DNA of 64,000 nucleotides from Erysipelotrichaceae bacterium. Lineage in GTDB: Bacteria > Bacillota_I > Bacilli_A > Erysipelotrichales > Erysipelotrichaceae. A program made the translations under genes and the position numbers. The notes beneath the pieces are model-generated. The model was not told where the DNA came from. It did no database searches and was given only the letters and a program-made list of their open reading frames with translations. This document shows, piece by piece, positions 42,743 through 52,315 of this stretch (position 1 is the stretch's first letter; each line of letters begins with the position of its first letter). The stretch spans positions 1 to 64,000 of the forward strand of contig JAISTR010000043.1 of NCBI GenBank assembly GCA_031272515.1, written 5' to 3'.

Positions 42743-44955
42743 GTGTCTTCTTCCTCCTCTTCTTGCGCTTTGATATACACATCACGGGGCTTACTGCCCT
42801 GCTGCGGGCCGATCACGCCGTGTTCTTCCAGGGCGTCGATGATTCTTGCGGCCCGGTTGTATCCCAAGCCAAAGCGTCTTTGCAGTAAAGACGTGCTGGC
42901 TTTGCGGGTTTTGATGACATATTCCTTGACTTCCGAGTACATGGGGTCCTCAGCCGCCATATCCATCGGACGGACACTTCCCCCCTCTTCATTATCCAGC
43001 TGTTCCAGATTGAAGAAGGCGTCGTCGTAGTTGGGTTTGCGCTGCTCCTTGACCTTCGCGGTGATGCGGTTGATTTCCTCATCACTCACATACACTCCCT
43101 GCAAGCGCATCGCCGCCGGGTCGCCAAAGGGCATATAAAGCATGTCGCCGTTACCCAATAAGCGCTCCGCGCCTATTTGATCGAGGATGGTGCGGGAATC
43201 GACGCCGGAGGAGACCGCAAAGGCAATCCGCGAGGGAATATTGGTCTTGATGATGCCGGTGATGACATCAGTGCTGGGTCTTTGGGTAGCCGCAATCAGA
43301 TGGATACCGGCCGCTCTCGCCAATTGGGTGATGCGCTGAATACTGCCTTCAATCTCCTTGCGGGCAACCGCAAAGAGGTCTGCCAGCTCGTCGATGATGA
43401 CCACAATGCGGAACATCTGCTTGATGTTTTTGTCCTTGGCCGCCAGTTCATTGTAACCGGCGATGTTGCGCACCCTGGCCTTGGAGAACTTTTCGTAGCG
43501 GTTTTCCATGAGCTGGATGATCACCTTCAAGGCTCGCTCCGCTTCCTTGGCATCGGAAATCACCGGGCCAATCAGGTGGGGAATATCCACATATTGGGTA
43601 AACTCGACCTTCTTGGGGTCAATCAAAAGCATCTTCACATCATCCGGGTGGGTCCGAAGCAACATCGTGCAGATCATCGCGTTGACACAGACCGATTTGC
43701 CGGACCCGGTCGCCCCGGCAATCAACAGGTGGGGCATCTTCTCCAGGTCGGATACCACCGGCTTGCCCATCAAATCCTTGCCCAATACAAACAGCAGCTT
43801 GCGGTGGTCATGCAGGAAGTTGGGTTCCGATTGAATCAAATCGTACAGCCGTACCGGCAGGGTCTTGACATTGGGGATTTCCACACCGACCACATTGCGG
43901 CCGGGAACCGGCGCCTCAATGCGGATGTCCTTGGCCTTGAGCACCATCTTGATGTTGTCCTGGATGGCGGTGATCCGGCTGATCTTCACGCTGGCTTCGG
44001 GACGGATTTCAAACTTGGTGACCGAAGGTCCGATGATGGCCTTGCCCTCAAGCTCGGCTGGAATATTGAACTGCTCCAAAACCTCGATGAGCTGCTCGCC
44101 TTTGATCTTGGCTGCCTTCTCATTTTCCAGGTTGGAGTAATTTTTGTTGTTGAGTTTTTCCAGTACCTCATCGATGGTCGGGTACAGGTAGGTGCTGTCC
44201 ACCACCGCATCGCCAATCGACTCGGTGCGCACCGAAGGTGCCAGCGGCACAATCGGTTCCGGTTCGCGGTCATACTTGCTGCTGCTTTCGGATGCTGGTA
44301 ATGATACCGGCTCCTCATCCGCCTCCAGAAAGATCGAATGCCCCTTCTCTTTGGTAGCCTTGGGCAGTTTTTCCTTGATTTTTTTCTTGGCGTCGCGGGA
44401 CACCGCATTGCGGCGATGTTCCTCGCTTTTTTCCTTGATCCAGCTGACGATGTCAAAGCAAAGGATAAAGGCAATCAGAAACAGCACGATCGCAAAGGCG
44501 AGCGAACCGATATCGCCAAAAGCCATCGTGGTCAGCGAGAGGATTGCCGCCCCGAAGAAACCGCCGCCGGAAACGATTTCCTGATTGTAGATCGCCTGGT
44601 AATTGGCCAGGTAGTCCTCCAGGATGGCGGCCCCGGTTAAATGGTAGTTCGCAAACAGCGCACAAAGGGTCAAACCGCCAATACAGGCCAGCAATAAAGC
44701 AATCCGGATCTTGATGCTGAAGAAGTCGCTGTCCCTGAAAAACATCAGCCAGATTGCCAAAAAGGCAATCCCGCCCAGGATAAAGTAGGCGAAGGTGCCA
44801 AAGATCAGGTTGAGGACCTGAAAGATGTGCTTGCCAAACAATCCGTATTGCAATAGCGCAATGTAGACCAGAAACAGCAGCACCACGGCGATGATGCAGC
44901 AGACGATGGTATTGGTAATCGAGGTATTCTTCTTGCTTTTCCTTCGCTTCGCCAT
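42739..44955 (-). CDS. ftsK: DNA translocase FtsK/SpoIIIE
   Basis: A 738-residue DNA pump that clears chromosome termini at division. Four N-terminal membrane helices (about residues 14-170) are followed by a short charged linker, the alpha-beta motor with Walker A GATGSGKSVCVNAM, Walker B IVVIIDELADLF, and the C-terminal winged-helix gamma domain (TSLLQRRFGLGYNRAARIID) that reads KOPS/SRS sites. The linker is short as in SpoIIIE. RNase J2-like gene lies three bases upstream. Confidence 0.96.
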   Translation of the reverse strand: MAKRRKSKKNTSITNTIVCCIIAVVLLFLVYIALLQYGLFGKHIFQVLNLIFGTFAYFILGGIAFLAIWLMFFRDSDFFSIKIRIALLLACIGGLTLCALFANYHLTGAAILEDYLANYQAIYNQEIVSGGGFFGAAILSLTTMAFGDIGSLAFAIVLFLIAFILCFDIVSWIKEKSEEHRRNAVSRDAKKKIKEKLPKATKEKGHSIFLEADEEPVSLPASESSSKYDREPEPIVPLAPSVRTESIGDAVVDSTYLYPTIDEVLEKLNNKNYSNLENEKAAKIKGEQLIEVLEQFNIPAELEGKAIIGPSVTKFEIRPEASVKISRITAIQDNIKMVLKAKDIRIEAPVPGRNVVGVEIPNVKTLPVRLYDLIQSEPNFLHDHRKLLFVLGKDLMGKPVVSDLEKMPHLLIAGATGSGKSVCVNAMICTMLLRTHPDDVKMLLIDPKKVEFTQYVDIPHLIGPVISDAKEAERALKVIIQLMENRYEKFSKARVRNIAGYNELAAKDKNIKQMFRIVVIIDELADLFAVARKEIEGSIQRITQLARAAGIHLIAATQRPSTDVITGIIKTNIPSRIAFAVSSGVDSRTILDQIGAERLLGNGDMLYMPFGDPAAMRLQGVYVSDEEINRITAKVKEQRKPNYDDAFFNLEQLDNEEGGSVRPMDMAAEDPMYSEVKEYVIKTRKASTSLLQRRFGLGYNRAARIIDALEEHGVIGPQQGSKPRDVYIKAQEEEEEDT

Positions 44956-44958
44956 AAA

Positions 44959-46626
44959 CTATTGTGAACTCACGTTGATCTCGATGATGGCAGGCAGAAT
45001 CATCGGCCGCTTGCCGGTCTCCTTCAAGACATACTTCGTGATTTTCTCCTTTGCCTCCTGGCGTACTGCCAGGTTTTCATAGCGGTTTTCCTTGACCGCC
45101 TGATTGATGGTGGCTTCAATTAAACCGCCAACCTCCTTGACGATGTAATCGGCGTCCTTGAGGTAGATCAAGCCCCGGGACTGTACATCCGGTCCGCCGA
45201 TGATCTCCTTGGTCGCATAGTTGACCACCACCCCGACGATGATGACCCCGTCGGTGGATAAGGTCTCGCGGTCCCGCAAGACAAAACCGGTGGAATCCAG
45301 GTTGTCGTTGCCATCAATCATCAGTTCCTCCAGATCCAGCAAATCGGAGGTGCTAGTCAGTTTGGAATTCTCAAAGGTCGCAATCTGACCGTTGTCCAAA
45401 ACGATAATCCGCTCGGCATAGATGCCCATGTCCAAAGCGATGTTGGCATTGGCAACCAGCTGGCGGTACTCCCCTTTGATAGGGATGTAGTAGAGCGGTT
45501 TGAAGAGGTAGAGCATCATCTTCAGGTCTTCCTGGGAAGCGTGCATGGACTGCACCATCTTTTTGGACAGGGAGACGACTTTGATGTCCTCCTTGTAGAG
45601 TTCGTTTTCCATCTGTGCCGCTTCCACCTCCGCACCCGGCATAACCGGCGAGGCGATGATTACGGTATCATCCGCTTCCATCTGAATCAGGCTGTCGGAA
45701 TTCATGGCGATCTTGAACATCTTGCGGAAGACCGTCGGGCCGCCGCCGGTCACCAGAATCAGCACATTCTCCATGTCGTTGCGGAATTTCTCGCGGGTGA
45801 CCTCCAGACCGGCCGGAATATGATAGTAGCCCAACCGCTCCACCAGCCGCAGCATATCGCGCAGCGATTCATCATAGAAGAGAATCTTGCGGTGCAGCTT
45901 GTTGGCCAGCTCGATGATTTCAATAATACGGAACAGGTTCTGCTCATAGGTGGTCAGAATAATCCGGCCCTTGGCTTCCACAAAGGGCGGTTCAATCAGG
46001 TGGGTGATTTTGTGGTTGGGGGCGGTAAAGCCCGGGTTGGTGCTGGAGGAGGACTCTGCGAGCAAAGCCAAAATCTTCTTCTTGCCAAGTTCCGCCAGCT
46101 CCACCAAATCGCAGGAGAAATTCGGGTTCTTGTTGTCCATATCGATGATGAATTCACTGGTATAGACCACCGCTCCCTGCGGCGTATCAATCGCCACCCC
46201 AAAGCCATCGGGAATCGACATGGTCACCCCGAAGGTGCGGATGGCGGTATTGTTGATTTTAAACGAGGCAGAGCGCTTGATGCGGTGAATCTCCACGTCC
46301 TTGATGTTTTCCTTCTCGCATAAGGCCTCAATCCGTTTGGCGCTCAGCGGTGTGGTATAAATCGGGATTTTAATCTGCTTCAATAAAAATGACAGAGACC
46401 CCATTGAGTCGTCGTGACTGTGGGTGATAAACAGCGCCTGAATGCGGTCTTTGTGGTCAATCAGGTAACGAAAATCCGGGATGATGAACTCGATGCCGAG
46501 CATCTCCCCTTCCGGATACTTCGAGCCGGCTTCAATCAGAAAGATTTGTTTGTTGCTTTCAACTACATACATGTTCTTGCCGTCTTCATCGAGACCGCCA
46601 AGCGCAAATATTCTTACATGATCCAT
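44959..46626 (-). CDS. rnjB: RNase J2-like beta-CASP nuclease
   Basis: A 555-residue beta-CASP/metallo-beta-lactamase RNase J homologue. The metal motif HxHxDH reads HSHDDS (residues 69-74), so the last His is Ser. Bacillus RNase J2 is similarly degenerate and works as a partner of RNase J1, which is not in this window. The start is ATG 46626 with GGAG five bases upstream; the earlier ATG at 46653 lies at the predicted transcription start. Confidence 0.85.
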   Translation of the reverse strand: MDHVRIFALGGLDEDGKNMYVVESNKQIFLIEAGSKYPEGEMLGIEFIIPDFRYLIDHKDRIQALFITHSHDDSMGSLSFLLKQIKIPIYTTPLSAKRIEALCEKENIKDVEIHRIKRSASFKINNTAIRTFGVTMSIPDGFGVAIDTPQGAVVYTSEFIIDMDNKNPNFSCDLVELAELGKKKILALLAESSSSTNPGFTAPNHKITHLIEPPFVEAKGRIILTTYEQNLFRIIEIIELANKLHRKILFYDESLRDMLRLVERLGYYHIPAGLEVTREKFRNDMENVLILVTGGGPTVFRKMFKIAMNSDSLIQMEADDTVIIASPVMPGAEVEAAQMENELYKEDIKVVSLSKKMVQSMHASQEDLKMMLYLFKPLYYIPIKGEYRQLVANANIALDMGIYAERIIVLDNGQIATFENSKLTSTSDLLDLEELMIDGNDNLDSTGFVLRDRETLSTDGVIIVGVVVNYATKEIIGGPDVQSRGLIYLKDADYIVKEVGGLIEATINQAVKENRYENLAVRQEAKEKITKYVLKETGKRPMILPAIIEINVSSQ

Positions 46627-46655
46627 AGATACTCCAATCTTCTTTTCCTCCATCT

Positions 46656-46685
46656 ATTATAACGCACCCGCTTTGTCCTTTTCAA
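46656..46685 (-). promoter_or_regulatory. rnjB promoter inside the miaB 3' end
   Basis: Minus-strand TTGAAA (46680-46685), 18-nt spacer, TATAAT (46656-46661). Confidence 0.7.
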
Positions 46686-48060
46686 TGGGTTGGTTTTGGG
46701 ATTTGGTGCCATTCAAAGAAAAACTGCGGGCTTGCTGTATCTTTACCATGACCAGATCCCCGGTCTTCAGGTCAGCGCCATTAAAATTCACCAGGCGGTT
46801 GTCTTTGGTATAGCCGCTGTATACTTCCGGATTTTTTTTCGAGGGTCCGTCCACCAGCACTTCATATTCTTTGTCCACCATGCTTTGATTGCGGGCGAGT
46901 GAATACTTTTTTACCAGCAGATTGAGCTCAGCCAGCCAGGCTTTCTTGTCTATTTCAGCGACAGGGTCTTCAAACTTTGTCGCCGGGGTATTGGCCCGGG
47001 GGGAATAGACAAAGGTGAAGGCATGGTCGAACTTGCAGTACTCATACAAAGACAGGGTGTCCTCAAATTGTTCGCGGCTTTCCCCTGGAAAGCCGACGAT
47101 GATGTCAGTGGAAATCGCCACCCCGGGGATGGTACTGCGCAGATAGTCAAACAGCTTCAGGTAGCTTTCGCGGCTGTAGCGCCTGCCCATGCGCTTGAGA
47201 ACCTCGTCATTGCCGGCTTGTACCGGCAGATGGATAAAGGGCATGAGGTTTTCTTTAAAGGCAATCAAATCCCCCAGTTTTTTTTCGAAGTCCCAGGGAT
47301 GGGAGGTCGTAAAGCGCAAGCGCTTGATGCCGGTATTGCTGCAGGCTTCCAGTAACTGATAAAACCCGCTCTCAAGCCCCAGGTCCTTGCCATAGGCGTT
47401 GACATTTTGACCCAGCAGGGTAATTTCTTTATAACCTTGTTTGACCAGGTTCTCCACTTCCAAAAGGACCTCAGCCATGGGCCGGGATTGTTGGCGGCCG
47501 CGGGTATAGGGCACCACGCAATAGGTGCAAAACTTGTCGCAGCCAACCATGATATTGACCCAGGCTTTATGGGGCAGATCGCGTACTTCCGGAAGATTCT
47601 CATGCAGACCATCGCTTTTTGGCAGCACTTCAATCACCGTCTGCCTTTGTTTCTCTACCGCCGCAAGAAGCGCGGGCAGGCGGTAGAGGTTGTGGGTCCC
47701 AAAGACCAAATCGAGATAAGGATAGGATTCTTTGATGTAGGCGATGGTTTCCTTTTGTTGGGCCATGCAGCCGCAAAGCCCCAGGATCAAATCGGGTTTC
47801 TGTTTTTTATAGGACTTCAATAAACCGATTTCCCCAAAAACCCTCTGCGAGGCGTTTTCACGGATGGCACAGGTATTCAAAAGAATCAGGTCCGCCTCTT
47901 TCAGATCCTCACACAAGGTGTAGCCCAGGCTTGTCAGGATTCCTTTCAAATGCTCGGAATCACGAAAATTTGCCTGGCAGCCATAGGTGCGCACCAGCGC
48001 TTTCTTTCCGGCTTTTATAAGCCGGGTATCAGTTGCTTTTAATTCATCTATATTGCTCAA
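46657..48060 (-). CDS. miaB: tRNA-2-methylthio-N6-dimethylallyladenosine synthase
   Basis: MiaB adds a methylthio group at C2 of i6A37 in tRNA using radical-SAM chemistry. The 467-residue protein has TYGCQANFRDSE, NTCAIRENA and LGLCGCMAQ (auxiliary cluster), radical-SAM motif CDKFCTYCVVPYTRG, and a C-terminal TRAM domain. The start is TTG 48060, preceded by CAGGAGAAACTC; 32 more upstream codons are open but unlike the family. Confidence 0.93.
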   Translation of the reverse strand: MSNIDELKATDTRLIKAGKKALVRTYGCQANFRDSEHLKGILTSLGYTLCEDLKEADLILLNTCAIRENASQRVFGEIGLLKSYKKQKPDLILGLCGCMAQQKETIAYIKESYPYLDLVFGTHNLYRLPALLAAVEKQRQTVIEVLPKSDGLHENLPEVRDLPHKAWVNIMVGCDKFCTYCVVPYTRGRQQSRPMAEVLLEVENLVKQGYKEITLLGQNVNAYGKDLGLESGFYQLLEACSNTGIKRLRFTTSHPWDFEKKLGDLIAFKENLMPFIHLPVQAGNDEVLKRMGRRYSRESYLKLFDYLRSTIPGVAISTDIIVGFPGESREQFEDTLSLYEYCKFDHAFTFVYSPRANTPATKFEDPVAEIDKKAWLAELNLLVKKYSLARNQSMVDKEYEVLVDGPSKKNPEVYSGYTKDNRLVNFNGADLKTGDLVMVKIQQARSFSLNGTKSQNQPIEKDKAGAL

Positions 48061-48084
48061 GAGTTTCTCCTGTAAGATTAGCAC

Positions 48085-48108
48085 CAAAAAACCAAGCGCG
48101 GGCTTGGT
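48085..48108 (-). terminator. Ferredoxin gene terminator
   Basis: Minus-strand ACCAAGC-CCGC-GCTTGGT followed by T6, starting at the ferredoxin stop. Confidence 0.85.
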
Positions 48109-48281
48109 TATTGTGAGATTGCTTCGACCGGGCAGGTACCAACGCAGGCACCGCAATCGATGCAGAGGGATTCGTCACAAGTCGCTTTCCCATCATCACC
48201 GATTGTCAGAGCGGAAACCGGACAGACACCGGTGCAGGCACCGCAGCCGACACAAACATCGACGTTTACTTTCACTGGCAT
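48108..48281 (-). CDS. Ferredoxin, 2[4Fe-4S] clostridial type
   Basis: A 57-residue low-potential electron carrier with two identical cluster motifs: CVGCGACTGVCP and CIDCGACVGTCP. ATG 48281 follows GGAAGGAGATAACTATT. It is monocistronic with its own promoter and terminator. It may serve the radical-SAM enzymes (MiaB, MtaB, YjjW) and IspG/IspH of this window, but that link is inferred. Confidence 0.95.
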   Translation of the reverse strand: MPVKVNVDVCVGCGACTGVCPVSALTIGDDGKATCDESLCIDCGACVGTCPVEAISQ

Positions 48282-48303
48282 AATAGTTATCTCCTTCCCG
48301 TTT

Positions 48304-48331
48304 AGTATAGCAGATAATTCTCAAGATTCAA
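48304..48331 (-). promoter_or_regulatory. Ferredoxin promoter
   Basis: Minus-strand TTGAAT (48326-48331), 16-nt spacer, TGC-TATACT (48304-48309) with extended -10, overlapping the 3' end of ymdB. Confidence 0.65.
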
Positions 48332-49094
48332 GAAGCGGACGCACCTGCAGGCGCTCAATCTGCACACAGCGTCCCCCTTCATTGAAATCCAAAAGCACCC
48401 CGCAGAATATCGCCGGGGTTTCCGCCACCGTATAGCGGGTGATTTCCTCATCCGCCAGCTTGCGCAAAACCTCATCGATATCCCGGCCCAGCACGCTTTC
48501 ATAAGGGCCGCACATGCCCGCATCGCTCAAAAAGCCGCAGCCCTGGATGATTCTTTCATCCGCGGTCTGCACATGGGTATGGGTGCCGATGACCGCACTG
48601 AGCTTGTTGGCATAGAGGTAGGTGAAGGCGATCTTCTCACTGGTCGCCTCGCCATGGAAGTCGACGATGCGGATATCAGCCGTTTTTTCAAAAAACGGTT
48701 CAATGGCTTTAAAGACATTGGTGTTGCTCTCAGCCATAAAGACATTGCCGCAGACACTGGCAACGCCGATGACTTTATCTTGACACTGATAAAAGCCAAA
48801 GCCATGCCCCAGTCCAAAGGGCTCCATGTTGATGGGCCTTAGAAGTCTTTTATCGTCAATGAAGTTGACAATATCGTCTTTGGAAAAGGCATGGTTGCCC
48901 AGGGTCATGACATCGATGCCAGAGGCCATCAGAAACGCGAAGGTCTTTTTGGTCAGCCCCTTGCCATGGGCTGCGTTTTCACCATTGGCGATCACAAAGT
49001 CCGGGCTGTATTGTTCACGCAAAGACGGCAGGAGGTCCGCCACTATCTGACGTCCGCTCCTGCCGACAATATCGCCGATAAATAATATCCGCAT
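48321..49094 (-). CDS. ymdB: YmdB-family metallophosphoesterase
   Basis: A 257-residue dinuclear phosphoesterase of the YmdB family (cyclic-nucleotide phosphodiesterase in Bacillus, affecting biofilm choice). Motifs are FIGDIVGRSG, NGENAAHG, LGNHAFS and GTHTHVQTAD. ATG 49094 lies one base after the rny stop; an upstream in-frame TTG overlaps rny. The rny-ymdB pair is conserved in Bacillota. Confidence 0.92.
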   Translation of the reverse strand: MRILFIGDIVGRSGRQIVADLLPSLREQYSPDFVIANGENAAHGKGLTKKTFAFLMASGIDVMTLGNHAFSKDDIVNFIDDKRLLRPINMEPFGLGHGFGFYQCQDKVIGVASVCGNVFMAESNTNVFKAIEPFFEKTADIRIVDFHGEATSEKIAFTYLYANKLSAVIGTHTHVQTADERIIQGCGFLSDAGMCGPYESVLGRDIDEVLRKLADEEITRYTVAETPAIFCGVLLDFNEGGRCVQIERLQVRPLLES

Positions 49095-49095
49095 C

Positions 49096-50652
49096 TTACT
49101 TGGCAATCTCCGAAGCCCGGGTTTCCCGGATCACCGTAACCTTGATTTGGCCCGGATAGGTCAACTCCGCTTCAATCTTGTCCTTGATTGCCCTGGCTAC
49201 CCGCAGACAGCCGGCATCATCCAGCTGGTCGGGAAGCACCATCACCCGGATCTCGCGGCCGGCCTGAATCGCATAGGTCTTTTCCACGCCGTCGAAATCA
49301 TTGGCGATTTTCTCCAGCTGTTCTAAGCGGTTGATGTAGTTTTCCATCGATTCAAAGCGGGCACCCGGACGGGCAGCGCTCAGGGTATCGGCGGCCGCCA
49401 CCAGGTTGGAAATCAGGTATTTCGGTTCAACATTGCCATGGTGCGATTCGATGGCATTGAGGACGATGTCGCTCTCGCCATGCTTCTTCGCAAATTTCAA
49501 GCCCAGCTCCACGTGGCTGCCCTCGAGTTCAAAGTCGATGGCTTTGCCAATGTCGTGAAGTAAGCCGGCACGCTTGGCGATGTTTTGGTTTAAACCAAGC
49601 TCCGCCGCCATCATACCCGCAAAGGAAGCCACTTCAATCGAGTGCTGCAGGGCATTCTGGCCATAGGAATAACGGTATTTCAGTCTTCCCAACAAGCGCA
49701 GAATCTCGCGGTCGACCTTGCCCAGTCCCAATTTGAATACGGTGTTTTCACCGGTCTTCAGGATTGTGGTCTCCAGTTCGTTTTGCATCTTGTAGACGAC
49801 TTCTTCAATGCGGCCGGGCTGAATCCGGCCGTCCTTGATCAAATGTTCCAAAGACATCCGTGCCACTTCCCGACGGATCGGGTCGAAGCAGGAGATGGTA
49901 ATGCATTCCGGGGTATCATCGATGATCAGGTCGACGCCGGTCGCCTGCTCAATCGCCTTGATGTTGCGGCCTTCCCGGCCGATGATGCGCCCTTTCATCT
50001 CTTCATTGGGCAAAGCCACCACCGAGACGGTACGCTCCTGGGTTTCCTCCTGGGCATAGCGCTGAATGGTCACCCCGATGATGTTGCGGGCAACATCCGC
50101 CGCCTTGTCCTTGGCTTCGTCTTCTTTTTCCTTGATGAAAGCCATCACTTCGTTTTCCATCTTCTTTTCCAAAGCGTCCATCAGTTCCTTTTTCGCTTCG
50201 GCAACGGTCATCGAGGCGATGCGCTCCAATTCCGTAATCTGCACGTCGATCTTCGCCTGCAGATCCTGCTCCATCTTCTCTAATACGTTCAGTTTTTCAT
50301 TGATTTGTTTGGATTTTTCTTCAACGGCTTTTTCCTTATTGGTCAGAGTTTCATCCCGGAAATTGAGGGTGTCTTCCCGGCGCATGAGCTTGTGCTCATG
50401 GTTGGTGACTTCCTGCTTCATTTCCTTGATCTCTTTTTCTGAGGCCAATTTCAAATCATAGGCTTGTTGACGGCCGTCGAGCGTAGCTTGACGGACGATA
50501 TTCTCCGCTTTGGCTTTCGCATCTTCCAAAATGCGGGCAGACTCGACCTGGGACTTGTTGAAGCCCATGCGGGTGTAGAGAATCATGCCGCCAATTCCGA
50601 CAACTAAACCGAATATACCAGACAAGAAGGAGAACAGTAACGTTTCAGTCAT
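49096..50652 (-). CDS. rny: Ribonuclease Y
   Basis: Membrane-anchored endoribonuclease that starts bulk mRNA decay. The 518-residue protein has an N-terminal membrane helix (residues 4-25), a long coiled coil (to about residue 200), a KH domain (GRIIGREGRNIKAIEQATG) and an HD domain (LLHDIGKAIDFE). ATG 50652 follows AAAGGAGGAACAAAC. Confidence 0.97.
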   Translation of the reverse strand: MTETLLFSFLSGIFGLVVGIGGMILYTRMGFNKSQVESARILEDAKAKAENIVRQATLDGRQQAYDLKLASEKEIKEMKQEVTNHEHKLMRREDTLNFRDETLTNKEKAVEEKSKQINEKLNVLEKMEQDLQAKIDVQITELERIASMTVAEAKKELMDALEKKMENEVMAFIKEKEDEAKDKAADVARNIIGVTIQRYAQEETQERTVSVVALPNEEMKGRIIGREGRNIKAIEQATGVDLIIDDTPECITISCFDPIRREVARMSLEHLIKDGRIQPGRIEEVVYKMQNELETTILKTGENTVFKLGLGKVDREILRLLGRLKYRYSYGQNALQHSIEVASFAGMMAAELGLNQNIAKRAGLLHDIGKAIDFELEGSHVELGLKFAKKHGESDIVLNAIESHHGNVEPKYLISNLVAAADTLSAARPGARFESMENYINRLEQLEKIANDFDGVEKTYAIQAGREIRVMVLPDQLDDAGCLRVARAIKDKIEAELTYPGQIKVTVIRETRASEIAK

Positions 50653-50691
50653 GTTTGTTCCTCCTTTTGTTTTGAGTAATGACTCCTAAAT

Positions 50692-50720
50692 ATAATAGCG
50701 GATTTTTTGGTTTTTCACAA
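50692..50720 (-). promoter_or_regulatory. rny promoter
   Basis: Minus-strand TTGTGA (50715-50720), 17-nt spacer, TATTAT (50692-50697). Confidence 0.65.
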
Positions 50721-50792
50721 TCCCTAAGCATTCTCTACCTGCATCTTTTTGGCAGAATTGAAAAAACAGACTCGCTAGTTTGCCTTTTCAAA

Positions 50793-50816
50793 CAAAAAAG
50801 AGGCTTAATTTGCCTC
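50793..50816 (-). terminator. recA terminator
   Basis: Minus-strand GAGGC-AAATTAA-GCCTC followed by T6; the recA stop lies in the hairpin loop. Confidence 0.85.
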
Positions 50817-51818
50817 TGGTTGTGGTGTTTCTTTATGAAACAGTACTGCTTTGACCTGCTCTTTGATGGTTTCGGTGAGCTCAGGATTGGATTTGAGGTA
50901 AGCCTTGACCGCTTCCTTGCCCTGGCCGATTTTCTCCGACTGATAGGAGAACCAGGCGCCGGCCTTGTTGATGATATCGCGGTCCACCGCCAAATCGATG
51001 ATTTCCCCGACCTGGGAGATGCCCTCCCCGTACATGATTTCCACCACCGCCACCTTAAAGGGCGGGGCGACCTTGTTTTTCACGACCTTGATGGTGGTCT
51101 TGTTGCCAATCACATCGGTACCGTTTTTGATGGCTTCCCCACGCCGTACATCGATGCGCACCGAGGCGTAGAACTTCAAAGCCCGGCCGCCGGTTGTGGT
51201 TTCCGGATTGCCAAACATGATGCCGATCTTCTCCCGTAGCTGATTGATGAAAATCGCTGTGCACTCGCTGCGGTTCATGACCCCGGCCAATTTGCGCATG
51301 GCCTTGGACATCAACCTAGCCTGCATGCCCATCGAGGCATCCGACATTTCCCCGTCCAGTTCCGCCTGCGGCACCAGTGCCGCCACCGAGTCGATGACCA
51401 CCAGGTCAATGGCCCCGGAGCGAATCAGCATTTCCGTAATCTCCAAAGCCTGCTCGCCCGAGTCGGGCTGGGAGAGAATCAGGTCGTCGATGTTGACGCC
51501 CAGGTTCTTGGCGTATTGCGGATCGATGGCGTTTTCGGCATCGATGAAAGCCGCCTTGCCGCCCTTCTTCTGGCATTGGGCAATGGCGTGCAGGGCGAGG
51601 GTCGTCTTGCCAGAGGACTCCGGCCCGTAGATCTCGATAATCCTGCCCTTGGGATAGCCGCCTACCCCCAAGGCATAGTCCAGCGCCAGCGACCCGGAGG
51701 AAATCACATCCACATCCACGTTGCTGCGCTCGCCCAGTTTCATGACTGAGCCTTTGCCATACTGTTTTTCAATCTGCCTGAGGGTTTCCTCAAGCAATGC
51801 ATCTTTCTTTTCGCTCAT
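50805..51818 (-). CDS. recA: Recombinase RecA
   Basis: Strand-exchange protein, 337 residues, with Walker [15 protein letters not shown], Walker [14 protein letters not shown], and DNA-binding loops [16 protein letters not shown] and [17 protein letters not shown]. One small oddity is [10 protein letters not shown], where most RecA proteins have AEHALDP. ATG 51818 follows GTGGAGGTAAAT. It lies just after pncC as in the pgsA-cinA-recA block. Confidence 0.97.
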   Translation of the reverse strand: MSEKKDALLEETLRQIEKQYGKGSVMKLGERSNVDVDVISSGSLALDYALGVGGYPKGRIIEIYGPESSGKTTLALHAIAQCQKKGGKAAFIDAENAIDPQYAKNLGVNIDDLILSQPDSGEQALEITEMLIRSGAIDLVVIDSVAALVPQAELDGEMSDASMGMQARLMSKAMRKLAGVMNRSECTAIFINQLREKIGIMFGNPETTTGGRALKFYASVRIDVRRGEAIKNGTDVIGNKTTIKVVKNKVAPPFKVAVVEIMYGEGISQVGEIIDLAVDRDIINKAGAWFSYQSEKIGQGKEAVKAYLKSNPELTETIKEQVKAVLFHKETPQPEAN

Positions 51819-51844
51819 ATTTACCTCCACCCTATCATAGCAAT

Positions 51845-52315
51845 TTACAACCCGTTTTCGCGAAAAATTTCTAAAATTCTTTCACAACAACTCTTGACTG
51901 CCCTTTGGCGCAGGGCATTGCGCGACAGTTTCAGCTGGTCTTCAAACACTTGAACCCGGTGCTTGCTGGCGATTGCCATATAGATTAGACCAGCTGGTTT
52001 GCCTTCCTGACCATCGGGTCCGGCATTGCCGGTAAAGCTGACGCCGATATCGGCGTCATACAGGGCTCTGGCCTGATTGGCCATATCCCTGGCGCACTCT
52101 TTGGAAATGGCCCCATATTGTTTGATCACCTGCGGATCTATTTGACCCAGGTGGATCTTCGCTTGGTCATTGTAGGTGACCAGCGACCCTTGAAAGACGC
52201 TGGAGCAGCCGGGGATTGCGGTCATTTGAGCCGCAAACAAGCCGCCGGTGAAGCTCTCCATGGCGGCAATGGTCAAGTGGTTTTCTTTTAAAAAGGCAAA
52301 CAGTTCTTCCATCAT
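51845..52315 (-). CDS. pncC: Stand-alone CinA C-terminal domain, nicotinamide-nucleotide amidase
   Basis: A 156-residue CinA C-terminal (PncC) protein without the N-terminal MoCF-like domain normally seen in Bacillota CinA. It shows AAMESFTGG (ESCTGG with Cys replaced by Phe) and [12 protein letters not shown]. PncC deamidates NMN to nicotinate mononucleotide, which would feed the same pathway as pncA and pncB here. It overlaps pgsA by four bases. Confidence 0.88.
   Translation of the reverse strand: MMEELFAFLKENHLTIAAMESFTGGLFAAQMTAIPGCSSVFQGSLVTYNDQAKIHLGQIDPQVIKQYGAISKECARDMANQARALYDADIGVSFTGNAGPDGQEGKPAGLIYMAIASKHRVQVFEDQLKLSRNALRQRAVKSCCERILEIFRENGL

Noticed and set aside
43177-44301. 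A 374-codon open frame on the plus strand
   Set aside because: It lies fully antisense to ftsK, whose motifs are complete. The frame has no ribosome site and its His/Asp/Gly composition is that of a shadow frame.
45541-46323. A 260-codon open frame on the plus strand
   Set aside because: Antisense to the RNase J2-like gene and without family features; a shadow of a GC-rich coding strand.
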